This document shows, in pieces, positions 21,668-32,619 of a stretch of DNA of 64,000 nucleotides. The stretch's first letter is position 1; every line of letters starts with the position of its first letter. Under the pieces are notes generated by a model. The model did not search any database. It was not told the DNA's origin and saw only the letters and a program-made list of their open reading frames with translations. The translations under genes were made by a program, and so were the position numbers. The DNA lies in NCBI GenBank assembly GCA_032622095.1, contig CP136061.1:198572935-198636934 (forward strand), read 5' to 3'. The DNA comes from Siphonodentalium dalli. Its lineage: Eukaryota; Mollusca; Scaphopoda; Gadilida; Siphonodentaliidae.

Positions 21668-22520
21668 GGCCTGAGCACTGAGGTGCAAGGGGGTGCAAAT
21701 GGAATTATGCAAAACTTGTGTTTGGTCTGATGAGATTCAAGGGGTGGAATTGGATAATTGGCCAAGGTGGACACCCCCAACAGTGACCCTGTATACAGTA
21801 CCCCTTTTGTGCCAAGACAACCCCAGGGACATAACTTTCAACCTGGGAAGAAGATAGGAAATCTCTAAGTCAGAGGGGCGCTCGATTACCACACATATCA
21901 GCGTCGCTGTTGACCACATCTAGATCGCAAGTACTGAGCACCAAATCGAATTAGCGAGCGTCCATGCAATAACATAGGGAAATGATTTGTGGAGTAAACA
22001 GAACACGGTCTTGAGGATTAGCAAGACCAGATGTATCGCCTAGAAAGCTACTGAAAACCAGGAGAGTTAATAGGACCCATGGGGAGATGACGATAACTCA
22101 ATTACCCTAAGTACGATGAACCGACGCGCCGTGAAAATACACATGGCCGTCATTAGCAGACACTGGGTATTTTAGGAAGAAACAAGCCGACATGAGAAGA
22201 CAGTTCTAACCAGTTTCTATCTGACCAACACAAGCGATCATCACGAACCATCGGACGCTTAGAAGAGCAGAGTGGAGCAATGGACGGAAATACAAGGTAA
22301 ACATTATGCTCTTGTATTTCTAACAACGCCCCACTGATGCGCCGACGGAGGAAGAAGAAGAGCAGACGACAGGAAGACGAACTCAACCGGAACTCAACCG
22401 AGTAGAAGACAAGCAGACACACACAACCTATGAAGACGGAAGAAGACTCTAAACCAAGCAGACGACAGGAAGAGAAACCCAGATGCCGATGATTGAACAT
22501 TATTGACTTTGTTATATATA
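21668..22520. other. GC-richer block of unknown origin, no gene seen
   Basis: Less AT-rich than its surroundings, with short direct repeats (AGCAGACGACAGGAAGA at about 22363 and 22452; CTCAACCG twice). It has no protein motif in any frame. It may be part of a retroelement; no flanking LTR pair is seen. Confidence 0.4.
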
Positions 22521-23369
22521 AATAATCAAACCGTTCTGATAGCCTTAAGAGTTATATGTACCCGTATTGGCACACTTTAACGGAATGCTCCAACTGACTT
22601 CCGTGTACTTCCATGAAATTCACTCGCACCCACCATATTGGTACCTTATGTGTTCTAACTGTTGAAAAGTTACAACCTGACACCAATTTTCCAAAATGAT
22701 TGTCGTGTCATTAAAAAAAAACCTAAATATCAGATAGCTTGCCTAAGCCACACTAAATGCTGGGCCCTGTGCTACAAACTCATAAAAAGACAGTGTAATT
22801 ATTTTACGGAGAACGTTCCTCGGTAATTTCCTAATCTTGTACAGTTGTAAAGCAAGACTTGAGTAGTCGATTACTCATTGTTCACAACAAACATCGACGT
22901 GAAATGATCTTTTCGGCGTACCATCTTTAATTGGGATTCATTTCGACAGCGAGCTGATTGGTTGGGGTGAATTGGAGTACACTAACACTCCATCTTTTTG
23001 TTATTTTATAGTACTGGAATGGTCTATCTCAGAAAAAACTTGGTTGATGGGCTGAAATGTACCAACTTACATCAATAACACAGCATCGGTTCAAAAATAC
23101 CATTAAATAATGCGCCGGAATTAGTATTATGTTAATTAGAATATGTTGTGTTGAGTTATTTATTGTTGCCTGTGAGATAGACATTGGTGATAACGTATAA
23201 GTGTTATTGAACAATTTTGTCAACATTGATGAAAGACACATTTAAAATGGAACTATATTTTTTCTTGAAGGCTTCTTATACTTCCTCTTTGGTTGTGACA
23301 AGGAAATCAATATTAATTTATGTTTAACTCCAGCTGTTTCGATATCGTTTTTCCTTGCTAAAATGTGAT
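22521..23369. other. Intron 2 remainder, no gene seen
   Basis: AT-rich sequence without recognisable motifs between the GC-richer block and a fold-back repeat. Confidence 0.45.
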
Positions 23370-23495
23370 TAGATAAAATGGATCTCAAATTCGTAGAAAT
23401 TGTATACGAAATTTATTAACATCATGCACTAAATTCTATTCCAGCTGAAATCGAATTTAGTAATCAAATTCGTATAGCATTACGCCGAATTAGAG
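23370..23495. repeat. Fold-back repeat related to 12730-12850
   Basis: ATTGTATACGAAATTTATTA and CAAATTCGTATAGCATTACG arms, with TCGAATTTAG in the loop. Flanking words match the 12.7-12.9 kb copy in inverted order. Confidence 0.55.
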
Positions 23496-23540
23496 ATATT
23501 CAATGTCCCGACATGTGTAGTAAACTGCAGGGTATGTTAA

Positions 23541-23933
23541 CCCTTTACCCAACAAACCGGTCAAAAACGGCCAAATAAAGCTGCAACAGCCTAAATTATC
23601 TTGGGTCTGTCTCAATAAAACCATACAAATATGGATATCATTGGAACCGGCTCATTGACCACATTGTGATGGTTACAGTTATGCCCTGTGCCAATGTATT
23701 CTCTTATATATGCGAGTCGACCATAGGTCGCCTCGCATATATAAGAGAATGCATTGGCCTAAAAAAATATCTTTTTTTAACACTTTTTACCATTTTTTTT
23801 TACATTCTTTAACAATTTTATAATTTTTAATGTGTTAAACCAATGCATTCTCTTATATATGCGAGGCGACCTATGGTCGACTCGCATATATAAAAGAATG
23901 CATTGGCACAGGGCCGTTCTGTTGGGTAAAGGG
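23541..23933. mobile_element. TTAA-flanked MITE (piggyBac-like), copy 1
   Basis: Flanked by TTAA at 23537-23540 and 23934-23937, with ends CCCTTTACCCAACA and TGTTGGGTAAAGGG. A TTAA target duplication and CCC...GGG ends are hallmarks of piggyBac-type elements. Inside are two strong palindromes built on CCAATGCATTCTCTTATATA, with GTCGACCATAGGTCG or its complement at the tip. No coding capacity. Confidence 0.88.
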
Positions 23934-23992
23934 TTAAGCTTATAACAAGTTTGACGTTCTCTGTACACAACAGTAGATATAGCTAGACTCAC

Positions 23993-24136
23993 CACATGGC
24001 TCTTGGTGGCAATCTTGACCTCTGAATGATGAGCCAATACAATTGATTCCACCACTGCAAGACCGTATTAATGTCTCAGAACCTGTGCCGCAGGTGACAC
24101 TGCAATAACCACTGTGCCACGATGTCCAGTGTCCAG
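23993..24136 (-). CDS. TSP1 repeat 1 exon
   Basis: The 144-base exon (48 codons) is phase 1-1, with acceptor CATAG before 24136 and donor GTGAGT from 23992. It encodes GHWTSWHSGYCSVTCGTGS, then RSCSGGINC and QDCHQEPC, with six cysteines, WxxW and CSxTCGxG: a clear TSP1 module. It starts about 55 bases upstream of a TTAA MITE on the intron side. Confidence 0.92.
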
Positions 24137-24559
24137 CTATGAATTAATAATGAGTGTATCACTTTATGTTATGACATATAACATACGCTGTAATGTTTAT
24201 AACCAGATGTTTTAACACGCGATATCTTGTTACTGGAGAGTTATACCAATAATAAATGAAAGTCACTTGGCGGCTGCGCTCCAAAATACATATATATATA
24301 TATAATAATATACGCTGTTCGCTGCAACTTATCGGTCGATAGATAGTTGAGCTACCTTGCTACGAGCATTTTTGAAAGACGCATTGAAATCATAACAAAT
24401 ACAACTTTGACACGAAGTTTGGGTTCCAAACAAAAACAATCATTTGCACATGGTCTACTCCTGTTCTATTCCTGGTATGGTATACGTGTAGAAATAAACA
24501 ACATTTATTTCACTTCTGTGCGAAAATTTGAAAATAGCTGGACATGTCCGTGACACAGT

Positions 24560-25198
24560 CCCTAGAACGCGGTGTATGTCGTATATATGCATTGCGTAGA
24601 GTAGAACGCGGTATATGCCGTATATACACAGAACGACACACGATGTGTAAATGGGTTTGTCGATAAGGCACGAGTGCTGTCGCGGAAGGATAGAACAAGA
24701 GGCGCTTGTGCCTCGACAAACCAATTTATACATCGTTTCGTTCTGTTTTTATTACATTCTTCGCGTCCTAGAATCCGTGCATTAAAAATACAGGATTAAA
24801 GGTTCATTTATGCTCATACAGGGCGTTTTTGTTATGTGTGATGATATACGGATATGTAAATATGGAAAGGCAATAACACTGTATTTCTAGGAACAAGCTT
24901 GTAATAAAGATGCATTGCGTAGAGTAGAACGCGGTATATTGCCGTATATATGCATTGCGTAAAGTAGAACGCGGTATGCCGCATACATGCATTGCGTAGA
25001 TTAGAACGTGGTATATGCCGTATACATGCATTGTGTATAGTAGAACGCGGTATATGCCGTATACATGCATTGCGTAGAGTAGAACATGGTATATGCCGTA
25101 TACATGCATTGTGTATAGTAGAACGCGGTATATGCCGTATACATGCATAGCGTAGAGTAGAACGCGGTATATGCCGTATATATGCATTGCGTATATAG
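24560..25198. repeat. 39-bp tandem satellite, split by an inserted element
   Basis: Unit ATGCATTGCGTAGAGTAGAA followed by CGCGGTATATGCCGTATAC (39 bases). About 1.5 units lie at 24560-24627 and seven plus a partial at 24909-25198. Two units carry GTGTATAG instead of GCGTAGAG at alternating positions, hinting at a higher-order period. As 39 is 13 codons, the array yields long spurious open frames. Confidence 0.88.
24628..24908 (-). mobile_element. Inverted copy of the 14253-14695 element, inside the satellite
   Basis: Carries TGCATTAAAAATACAGGATT, ACAGAACGACACACGATG and CACTGTATTTCTAGGAACAA, all reverse complements of the 14.3-14.7 kb element. Satellite units resume directly after it, so it inserted into a pre-existing array. 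Confidence 0.7.
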
Positions 25199-25229
25199 AG
25201 TAATCACTGCGCATTATTTTAGTGATTCC

Positions 25230-25395
25230 CTGTCACATTTAACGCCCCTAAATTACTATTTCTTCGGCTTTTGGAGAGAATATACATCTATTTGAGTTGA
25301 GTCGAGGAATCTACCCTTCAAAGCTCAGAGCTATTAGATTTCGATTTTTGAAATATGTTTATTTTCTGCACCTCGAATTTGTGTCGACTTTATGC
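25230..25395. repeat. Dispersed repeat, second copy at 38805-38985
   Basis: Shared words: TTGAGTTGAGTCGAGGAA, TCAAAGCTCAGAG and GATTTCGATTTTT in the same order in both places. No coding frame. Confidence 0.6.
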
Positions 25396-26039
25396 AAATG
25401 TATCTATATATATATATATTTTTTATTTTATAAGAATTAGTAATTTACATGTAGGTGTGTTAAATATGACAGGCCATTATTAATCATCGTTCAATTTAAA
25501 TTACGACATAGCAATCGTTGTCTGCCCTTTGATGTGATCAAATTCAGGAACCGAACCACATATTTACCAGCGTATACGTAAGCATTTAATTTTTAATGTG
25601 ACAAGAACGATAAATTGCGTGTATATGTACTAGATTTGATCTGACATAAGGATGTTTAGATTTAAAAACTTCTAGTAACTCCGCCCGTCGTGCGTGACAT
25701 ACATTTCTCAGTCTCCGAGGCGGGGAAATATTATCCAATCAGTCAGACATCTATGTTCTATTTCCAAACGAAATCCGTGCAACACAATTCAGCAATTTCG
25801 TAATGAGAGACGAGTCAATTATATATGAAGCGTGTTATACTATAACCAGCATTAAATAAGGCCTATTTCGTGTGGCACATTCACACGTATTGTTGTACAG
25901 TATATCAACACAAATATATATAGATGTTCTACTTTTGGCCATGATATTCCGTCACACCTTGAATAATATAATAGTCTGATTTTGCGGGAGAAGGTAGATG
26001 TTTTCAATTTAAACGCCTACTTGACATGTATGTACTTAC
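25396..26039. other. Intron 1 segment, no gene seen
   Basis: AT-rich, with a TA run near 25407. Nothing recognisable. Confidence 0.45.
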
Positions 26040-26207
26040 TTGACACCCGGATGAACCGGGAAGTCCGAACAAAGCGAGTGGACCGAACTAGCGGGACTGA
26101 TCGAATAAGCCGCGTGGTCCGGAAGGACGAGGACCGAAAGGAGGACCGGGAGGACCGGGAGGACCGGGAGCTTCCTCTGGCATTTACGCCTCTATTCCGG
26201 ATATGCT
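26040..26207 (-). CDS. Candidate extra exon, Arg/Ser-rich, phase 1-1
   Basis: Between exon 1 and the first TSP1 exon the minus strand has a strong acceptor (TTTACTTTTCAG at 26208) and a consensus donor (GTAAGT from 26039) 168 bases apart. In the phase the gene needs, the whole segment is open and encodes 56 residues with basic SSR-type repeats (ARGSSRSSRSSRSSF). Another frame reads Gly-Pro-Pro triplets (APGPPGPPGPPFGPR) but has two stops. Including it would give about 421 residues and put a basic linker before the TSP1 array. Chance remains possible. Confidence 0.45.
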
Positions 26208-26635
26208 CTGAAAAGTAAATATATATAATTATACTGTACATATCAATAATAGTTACCTTTGTATTTGCGCATTATGTTATATAACAGAGAGATTCAGTTG
26301 TTAGATTCGTGACTATTTGACGCGTAGATTGGGCGTCCATGTGATGGATCCTACATATGTACATTGTAGCTGAAACTGCACTTTGATTGATAAGGATGTC
26401 TGAATATTCAGTACATGAAATATTTTGTCATAAAGATGTCCAACATTATTTCCACTGAACAACTACCATTTGTAACATGTTCGTATTACGGTATTAGAAT
26501 ATAATGATATCACACATAAAAGTCCATTCATGCATGTGATGGTTATGGCCATATATACTGACTTTCAAAATATCCCTATTAAACCTGATTAAACCAAAAA
26601 TAAAAATGTGCATTCATTCCACATTAGGGATTAGT

Positions 26636-27152
26636 ATTGGCTGCGGACACACGTACCACAGTAGCGATGGCATAGTAGGTGTGACAATTAATTATGGTAG
26701 AGTTTGGTGACAATTGGTCAACATAATTTATATGCCATAGGGAGTCGTGTCGCACGCCGCATATTCGTACAGTGAGTCGATTGACCAATTAACCCATTGA
26801 GGTTCATCAAGGTTGATCTCTACTCATTGCGTTTAGCCACGTTGTATTCCCTACGATACATAAAATTGCACGACCGATCGTCCAGAATTGTCTTGTGCGT
26901 TAGCATTAAAAATATAACATTGCGTGTTGAGTAACGATCAACAGCGACAAGACATTCGGTTTGATAAATCATTGAGATGTCGATCTCGACCCTGATAGAG
27001 CTTGGAAAAGACTCATTGTGTGAATGTGCGGCGGGCGACATGTCTCGATATGGCACAGGAATAAGACGACCAATTGTCACCAAAATTGTACCATAATTAA
27101 TTTTCACACCTACTATGCCATCGCTACTGTGATACGTGTGTCCGCAGCCAAT
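26636..27152. mobile_element. About 520-bp element with terminal inverted repeats
   Basis: Ends ATTGGCTGCGGACACACGTA and GATACGTGTGTCCGCAGCCAAT. The arms extend about 90 bases through GATGGCATAGTAGGTGTGA and TCACACCTACTATGCCATCG. The interior carries a short frame that vaguely resembles an integrase core. Confidence 0.72.
26820..27107 (-). pseudogene. Possible integrase-like fragment
   Basis: The minus-strand frame contains SIRVEIDISMIYQTECLVA followed by VDRYSTRNVIF. This resembles the first Asp block of retroviral-type integrases, where a V-x-D stretch precedes a hydrophobic strand and VD-x-[YF]-S. The remaining catalytic residues are not visible and the frame begins in the terminal repeat, so at best it is a remnant. 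Confidence 0.28.
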
Positions 27153-27820
27153 GGCGTGCGTTTCAATTTTTCTCTCAATTGTTTATTCTCGTCACTCAAA
27201 ATTACATGGGTATTGAGACAATCTCTGAAGTTGATTCTTGTCGTGTTTGTTATATTGGTGTTGTGGCTGTGAGGCCCGAAAATAAATATAAGCTAGGCTT
27301 AATCAATTATGTTCTCGTGGGTTATTGTAGAAATGTCGGTCAATTTATGTCATTTTATTTCAGATATCCAAATATTTGGGGTATAACCAATTTGTCATGG
27401 AAATTAAAGCGTCCCAGATACATTGTGTCACTGCTCAAAGTTTCGAGTGTTATCCAAAAATGTTCCGCCTCCGAAGTTGATGGTCTGAGAATTTGATCCA
27501 GGAGACCGGTAGAAATTATTTATAGGCCTATTTGGCCTCATCAGTAGAAAACTAGTAAAGTTTATCTCTCTACTATATATTTTTAGAACTCCGTATATAT
27601 ATAAATATATAAATATATGTGTCCTCTATATATAGACTCTAAAACGGCTGGCTCGATTGAGTTCAAACTTCCCATCTAAGGGTAAAAATCCACGGGAATC
27701 GTCGTCGCGGCGTTTTGGAGAAGCTCAGACCACCAGTTCTCCACTCTCAGTCACAAAAAACGGCACTGCGGTGGTTAATCAAGTGATAATTTAATGAGCG
27801 TTTTGTTTTTGACGCATCGC

Positions 27821-27828
27821 TATAAAAG
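27821..27828 (+). promoter_or_regulatory. TATA-box-like element
   Basis: TATAAAAG stands about 15-25 bases before a duplicated block starting TTCAACGCAACAGAGATAT. It could be the promoter of a retroelement; no downstream coding frame supports a host gene. Confidence 0.3.
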
Positions 27829-27843
27829 AGCGTTTGTTTACAA

Positions 27844-28034
27844 TTCAACGCAACAGAGATATTCGGGAACAGACGCAGTTGATTTACAATTCTTTGTGAA
27901 TAGATAGACTGCCATTCGTTCGAGTTGTTTTAGATCTACACTTCAACGCAACAGAGATATACGGGAACAGACGCAGTTTATTTACAATTCTTTGTGAATA
28001 GCTAAACTGCCATTCGTTCGAGTTGTTTTAGATC
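27844..28034. repeat. Tandem duplication with period about 98 bases
   Basis: Two near-identical copies (27844-27936 and 27942-28034) running from TTCAACGCAACAGAGATAT to CGTTCGAGTTGTTTTAGATC. Confidence 0.88.
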
Positions 28035-28487
28035 AAACAATATTCTCTGTCGCACTCATATTTCGTCATGAACGAATCCACTGTAATCGACCTATGTTTA
28101 GAACGCAACACATGATACCAAACAAAATTACGTCGCGTTGGTGATGGGGTTCACGGCGGGGTTAATTGACTGTCCGCTCTTTGCGGGGACTATTGACCAT
28201 CTCGTAAGGGTGGACAACATCTGTCAGGGGCTGCTCAATGGCCACGGGCAGGTTAAAAAAGATCATACCTCTTTTAGGGACGGGTATCATAATTTCTCTT
28301 GATTAAAAAGTATGTCGTTCCTAGGAACGGGGAAGTTTAGGACGGGTACCATGAATTAACTCATTGAAAAACAAAGAATGCGTTGTCTGTCGTTCCGAGG
28401 AAGGGGGGATTTCATCGAGTCAATTTTTCCGCCAGAAAAAGGCACAATTACCTCATTGAAAGAAAACAATTCAACAAAAAAAAAAAG
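28035..28487. other. Unassigned GC-richer stretch, no gene seen
   Basis: Holds GGGGTTCACGGCGGGGTTAA and related G-rich words and three diverged AGGAACGGGG/GGACGGG-type motifs. No frame or RNA family was recognised. Confidence 0.4.
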
Positions 28488-28694
28488 TGATAAAGTTACC
28501 CAGGTTAATAATAGTTCATGTTTAGCAACAAATTATTGATTTTTGTGATCAAAATGACGAACTACAGTACTAATATGTCTTAATTTATGCTTGATTAGGG
28601 CTATTACTTGCCATAACTGAATAATATTTCCCTCTGTCACTTTTAAATCGAGTTGATATTGTGAGATTTGCTTAACCTGGGTAACTTTATCACA
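28488..28694. repeat. Inverted-repeat element
   Basis: Ends GTGATAAAGTTACCCAGGTT and AACCTGGGTAACTTTATCAC are perfect complements about 165 bases apart. Partial copies of the end word appear near 30165-30205. Confidence 0.75.
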
Positions 28695-28735
28695 ATTCTC
28701 ACCAACCTGGGTACAGGCTTGGGGCAATTACTTGT

Positions 28736-28878
28736 GAATGTAATTAATTACAATTACAATTACTTCAACATTTTTCAATTACAATTACAATTACCATTAC
28801 ATCTATTTCACAATGTAATTAATTACAATTACAATTACTTTGAAATGTAATTCAATTACAATTACAATTACATTTCAA
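28736..28878. repeat. AATTAC-type microsatellite
   Basis: Imperfect runs of the hexamer CAATTA (AATTACAATTACAATTAC) interrupted by short unique sequence. Confidence 0.88.
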
Positions 28879-30239
28879 TACAGAATTGAAATAGGAACAC
28901 TATTTATCTTGATAAATACTTTATTTGATAACAAAACATAAATTTAACACAAGCAAGATAAAATACACGAAGAAGCACACTAATGAAGCACACTTTGCAA
29001 AGAGCAGCCAATGTACTGAGTTGAGGATAGGACTGGTGTTCGTAGAACTGAGCTAACAATTCCAGCATGCTGTATTGGCAGCTAGTAGCCGGGGTTGATC
29101 TTCTAGAAATTCAGATGATATCAGAGATTTGAGAACTTTGCTAACTATCTTCAATGCTTTGGTTCTTGGCTGATGTTTTTTACATACTGAAAGATTCTAG
29201 GTTATTGATCACTTGCGTGTGTGACTGTGTAGATATCTCGATGCTTTCGCTATAACATGAAAATAATAGAGTATTTTAGTAACATATACATGTATCCATC
29301 ATTTCATTATTAAATAATTAGGACTGTCTCAGTAAGTCAGTCACACAGCCAGGCCATTGTAAAGGAAAATGAGATTATCAACACTCTGATTGTTAATTAG
29401 AGTCATTAACATAATTAGCCTTTGTGGCCACCAGCTTACTGGTGACACAATGCCTCCACTAGACACTGCTAATTGGGGGGTTACTGAGGCAGATATTTGT
29501 CATCACTTTGTCATTCAGTTGCAAATTAGAAGGGACAACAAAGATTTGCATACACCAATACCGCCATATGACTGAATTAATATGTCAATGTTATTAAACA
29601 ATACTAGTACATAGAAATGGAAACTTACCTTGAATTTGAATTTGTTTAATCTCAATAAAAACCGTACATATGCATACAGTATTTGAGATAAAATATATGA
29701 ATAAGTTTACATGTGAAATTAATATTTACAAGTGATCAAGCACATTACATATATACAAGAACACAACCAATCGCCATTAACATCGGCATTTATTATCATG
29801 TATTCGCCCTATACGATGCGACGGAGTCGGTTTAATAGGCCCTTCTTAGAAAATGGCTAAGTCAGATAATCCCTAAAATATAGTCATGTGGAACAAATAT
29901 TTAGTTCAACAGACCTGTCTTCAATCAGTATTCGCAGTGTTCTAGAAATACAATGTTGTAGAATTTCTGTCCCAGTTCTTGGAAGTGAGAGCAATATATA
30001 TATTTCTTATAATGATATGCCATTGAAATTCTCTGGCTAAAAATATTATTTGATATATGTATATACTTATCGGTTAGTATAGAGTGTTCATGTGCGATAT
30101 GCAATTCGTAAGGGGTCGATCGTTGATTCACATAATGATTTTCGTATATAGTCCAAGCTGGGTAAATTTATCACAAAATTAGGAACCTGTGTAACTTTAT
30201 CACAGAAAACCGATGAGAGTGACTTATTCAGCTAACCTG
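28879..30239. other. Intron 1 segment, no gene seen
   Basis: No recognisable protein or RNA motif. The block between 28900 and 29600 may be part of an unrecognised transposon, but no ends were found. Confidence 0.4.
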
Positions 30240-30974
30240 CTAGTCTATTATATATTTTTGGAAGATCTGTCTGTGTGTGGTGTGTGTGTTCGCGATGAAC
30301 TCGAAAACGACCGAGCCGATTTCGATGAAACTTCGTATGTGGGGGTATTTTCGGCCGGGGGTGGCATGGGCCTATTAATTTGTCCGTGTAACGTGACCTT
30401 GACCTTGAAATCGGGTCATTTCAATGTCAAACGCCGAATATCACTGGATTTCGATGAAACTTGGTATATGGGGGTACCCTTGGCCGGGGAGTGGCATATG
30501 CCTATTAATTTGCCCGTGCGACGTAACCTTGACCTTGAAATCGGGTCATTTCAAGGTCAAACGACCGAATATCACGGGATTTCGATGAAACTTGGTATGT
30601 GGGGGTACTTTCGTATGGGGAGTCTCATAAGCATATTCATTTGCCCGTGCGACGTGACGTTGACCTTGAAATCGGGTCAATTCAAGGTCAAATCGCCAAT
30701 TTTGATGGGATTTCGACGAAATTTGATACGTAGGGTTACTTTTGTGAACTGGTGTATTGGACGGGTCGAGTCGTGACCCCGACCTGACCTTCAAAATGAT
30801 CAATTCGAGGTCAAATCGGGTAAAAGCGGATGGATTACGACGGGCACGTTTGTCGGGTACTTTTGTCCGGGCAATGTTTTGGACTGGTCAAATCGTGACC
30901 CCACTTGACCTTGACCTTCAAAATGGACAATTCAAGGTCAAAGCCCGGACGAAGTCGGGTCACCTTCTAGTATA
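30240..30974 (-). mobile_element. Microsatellite-tailed element with five internal repeats
   Basis: Same ends as the 9.8-12.4 kb elements: GTCTATTATATATTTTTGGA at the left and GACGAAGTCGGGTCACCTTC then TAGTAT at the right. Between them about five diverged units of roughly 120 bases repeat ATTTCGATGAAACTTGGTAT, GACCTTGACCTTGAAATCGG and TTCAAGGTCAAAC words. Confidence 0.75.
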
Positions 30975-31587
30975 ACTATAAATGTGAGAGATCGGCGTGG
31001 CGATAATGGTTATTGATTGCGACAACATTATATACAGGATACGTTCTACTTTGCGACATTTCCAATCCACAACCAGTTTTCATTTTATCGTAATTATTAA
31101 AATTTTAGGCCAGATAACTGGGCCTCAGAGATTATCAGTATTCGGTCAAAAGTCAAGAAACCGAGCCGCATCCCACACCGATAACGTAAACATACGATAG
31201 CGTCACCTAATACTTACAAGATTTTATAGCGATTGCTCTTTAAAACACTTCTTCATATATCTCAGTCATTTCGTCAATAATCCTATATAGCCTCAACCTA
31301 TCATGTTAAGATATCCTAACTGCGATTTAAAACCCAGCTCCTTTGTTTGACCTGGACCTTATATTTCTCCGAATGTGCACTTTATATCATGCTTTATACC
31401 ATATATCTACACCACAATTCGACATTCGTAAAATCTAGAATGGTCATGTCTCCCAATTTATGCACAACGAGCTCCAAAGGGGACCTCTATATATCAGAGA
31501 AATGGTTCACTTCTTGCACACGTCCACGTTAACACACATCTGCATAGTACTTATGAACCCCATGTCCATAGTCAGTATAAGGCATAC
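30975..31587. other. Intron 1 segment, no gene seen
   Basis: AT-rich, nothing recognisable. Confidence 0.4.
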
Positions 31588-31665
31588 CAGGGGGATCTAA
31601 TATATTCGAGACTCCACTAATAGTGTTACTGTTCTTCTGGAAACAACATTGATATTGAGTCAAAA
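31588..31665 (-). CDS. Weak candidate exon, phase 1-1
   Basis: The minus strand has TTTTAGAACAG before 31665 and GTATGC from 31587. The 78 bases between are open in phase 1 and encode LTQYQCCFQKNSNTISGVS then NILDPP. It would add 26 residues after the signal peptide. The acceptor lacks a good pyrimidine tract and no family is recognised. Confidence 0.2.
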
Positions 31666-32464
31666 CTGTTCTAAAATGCATACGTGCCCAACATATAGAT
31701 ACATGTAATTGCATCAACAGTATATATTACGTGTAAATACTATACAATGTACAGCACAAAACAAATAATTTATCAAATTTGCGTACATCAACTTTTATTT
31801 ACTGACAAAGGTGTACCGCTTGGTATTGTGTCTATTTTGTTCACGGCAAAATTGACATGTAATTCCCACTCACACGAGTCGGGTCAAGGGGCGTGGTTTT
31901 GCTGTCAGTTGAGGATTATTTTTGTCTCCAGAAAAAAAGTTCGTAAACGTCTCATTAATCGGAATGTTTCGTCTGTATAAATGTACTTTCTCCTTGTATA
32001 TTATGAAACTATGTTTTAAGTCGGTTAATGCATATGGACTCGCGACTGGGCCATCTAGTTTACGAATGTCTAACAGCCCGTCCATTAACCCTGCCTGAAT
32101 ATCAATCGCTATATAATCGTGAAATTATAGTAAGTACCTTTCGCTATCTTATCAATAATATCAACAATATCAAATGCAAACAATCGAGGATGACCAGACT
32201 GTCCCCCAGATCGTATGCCGTTAAGTGTACATATAACGGTTTCAACGCCAACCAATACGAATCAGTAGTCCCTGTACCCTCATCCGCCAAAAATACTACC
32301 CAATCATCTGAATTTGAACCATATACATGATATTGAATAGCCCTCGGGTAGTATCCATTTCCACACACCCTTAAATTAAGCGCTAAACTCATAAATTACA
32401 TATACACAATCTGTACACGGCTCACCCGAGGCCATCTTACTATTGTTATTCATTTCTATATACA

Positions 32465-32612
32465 CCATACTGGGCATGCATGGCAGGAAGACAGTCTTGC
32501 CAGACTATGCCATGCCCCACAAAATACGACAGAATTATCCATAATTTTCATCATTATTATGTAATATATATGTGTATTGGAAATAAAATATTCTATCCTA
32601 TCCTATCATGTT
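32465..32612 (+). mobile_element. LINE 3'-end-like fragment with ATCCT tail
   Basis: A stem (GGCATGCATGGCAGGAAGAC with GACTATGCCATGCCCC) is followed by GGAAATAAAATATTCTATCC and a TATCC/TCCTA repeat. A stem plus short tandem tail is typical of CR1/L2-like LINE ends. An inverted tail (AGGATAGGATAG, then TATTCTATTTCAATATG) occurs at 38617-38670. Confidence 0.5.
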
Positions 32613-32619
32613 CATATTA

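Noticed and set aside
24804-25214. Long minus-strand frame with 13-residue repeats (YGIYRVLLYAMHV), possibly a repeat protein
   Set aside because: It is produced by the 39-bp satellite, whose period is divisible by three; several frames are open at once.
28081-28260. G-rich block that could be a structured RNA
   Set aside because: No recognisable snRNA, tRNA or rRNA consensus or clear fold.
30213-30776. 187-codon plus-strand frame
   Set aside because: It runs through the 120-base internal repeats and tail of a non-coding mobile element; the peptide repeats follow the DNA repeat.
31529-31717. Minus-strand frame with PPGMPYTDYGHGVHKYYADVC, vaguely like an ADAMTS linker region
   Set aside because: Missing the expected cysteine and spacing, and ends at a stop. 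Only its first part fits as a possible phase 1-1 exon.
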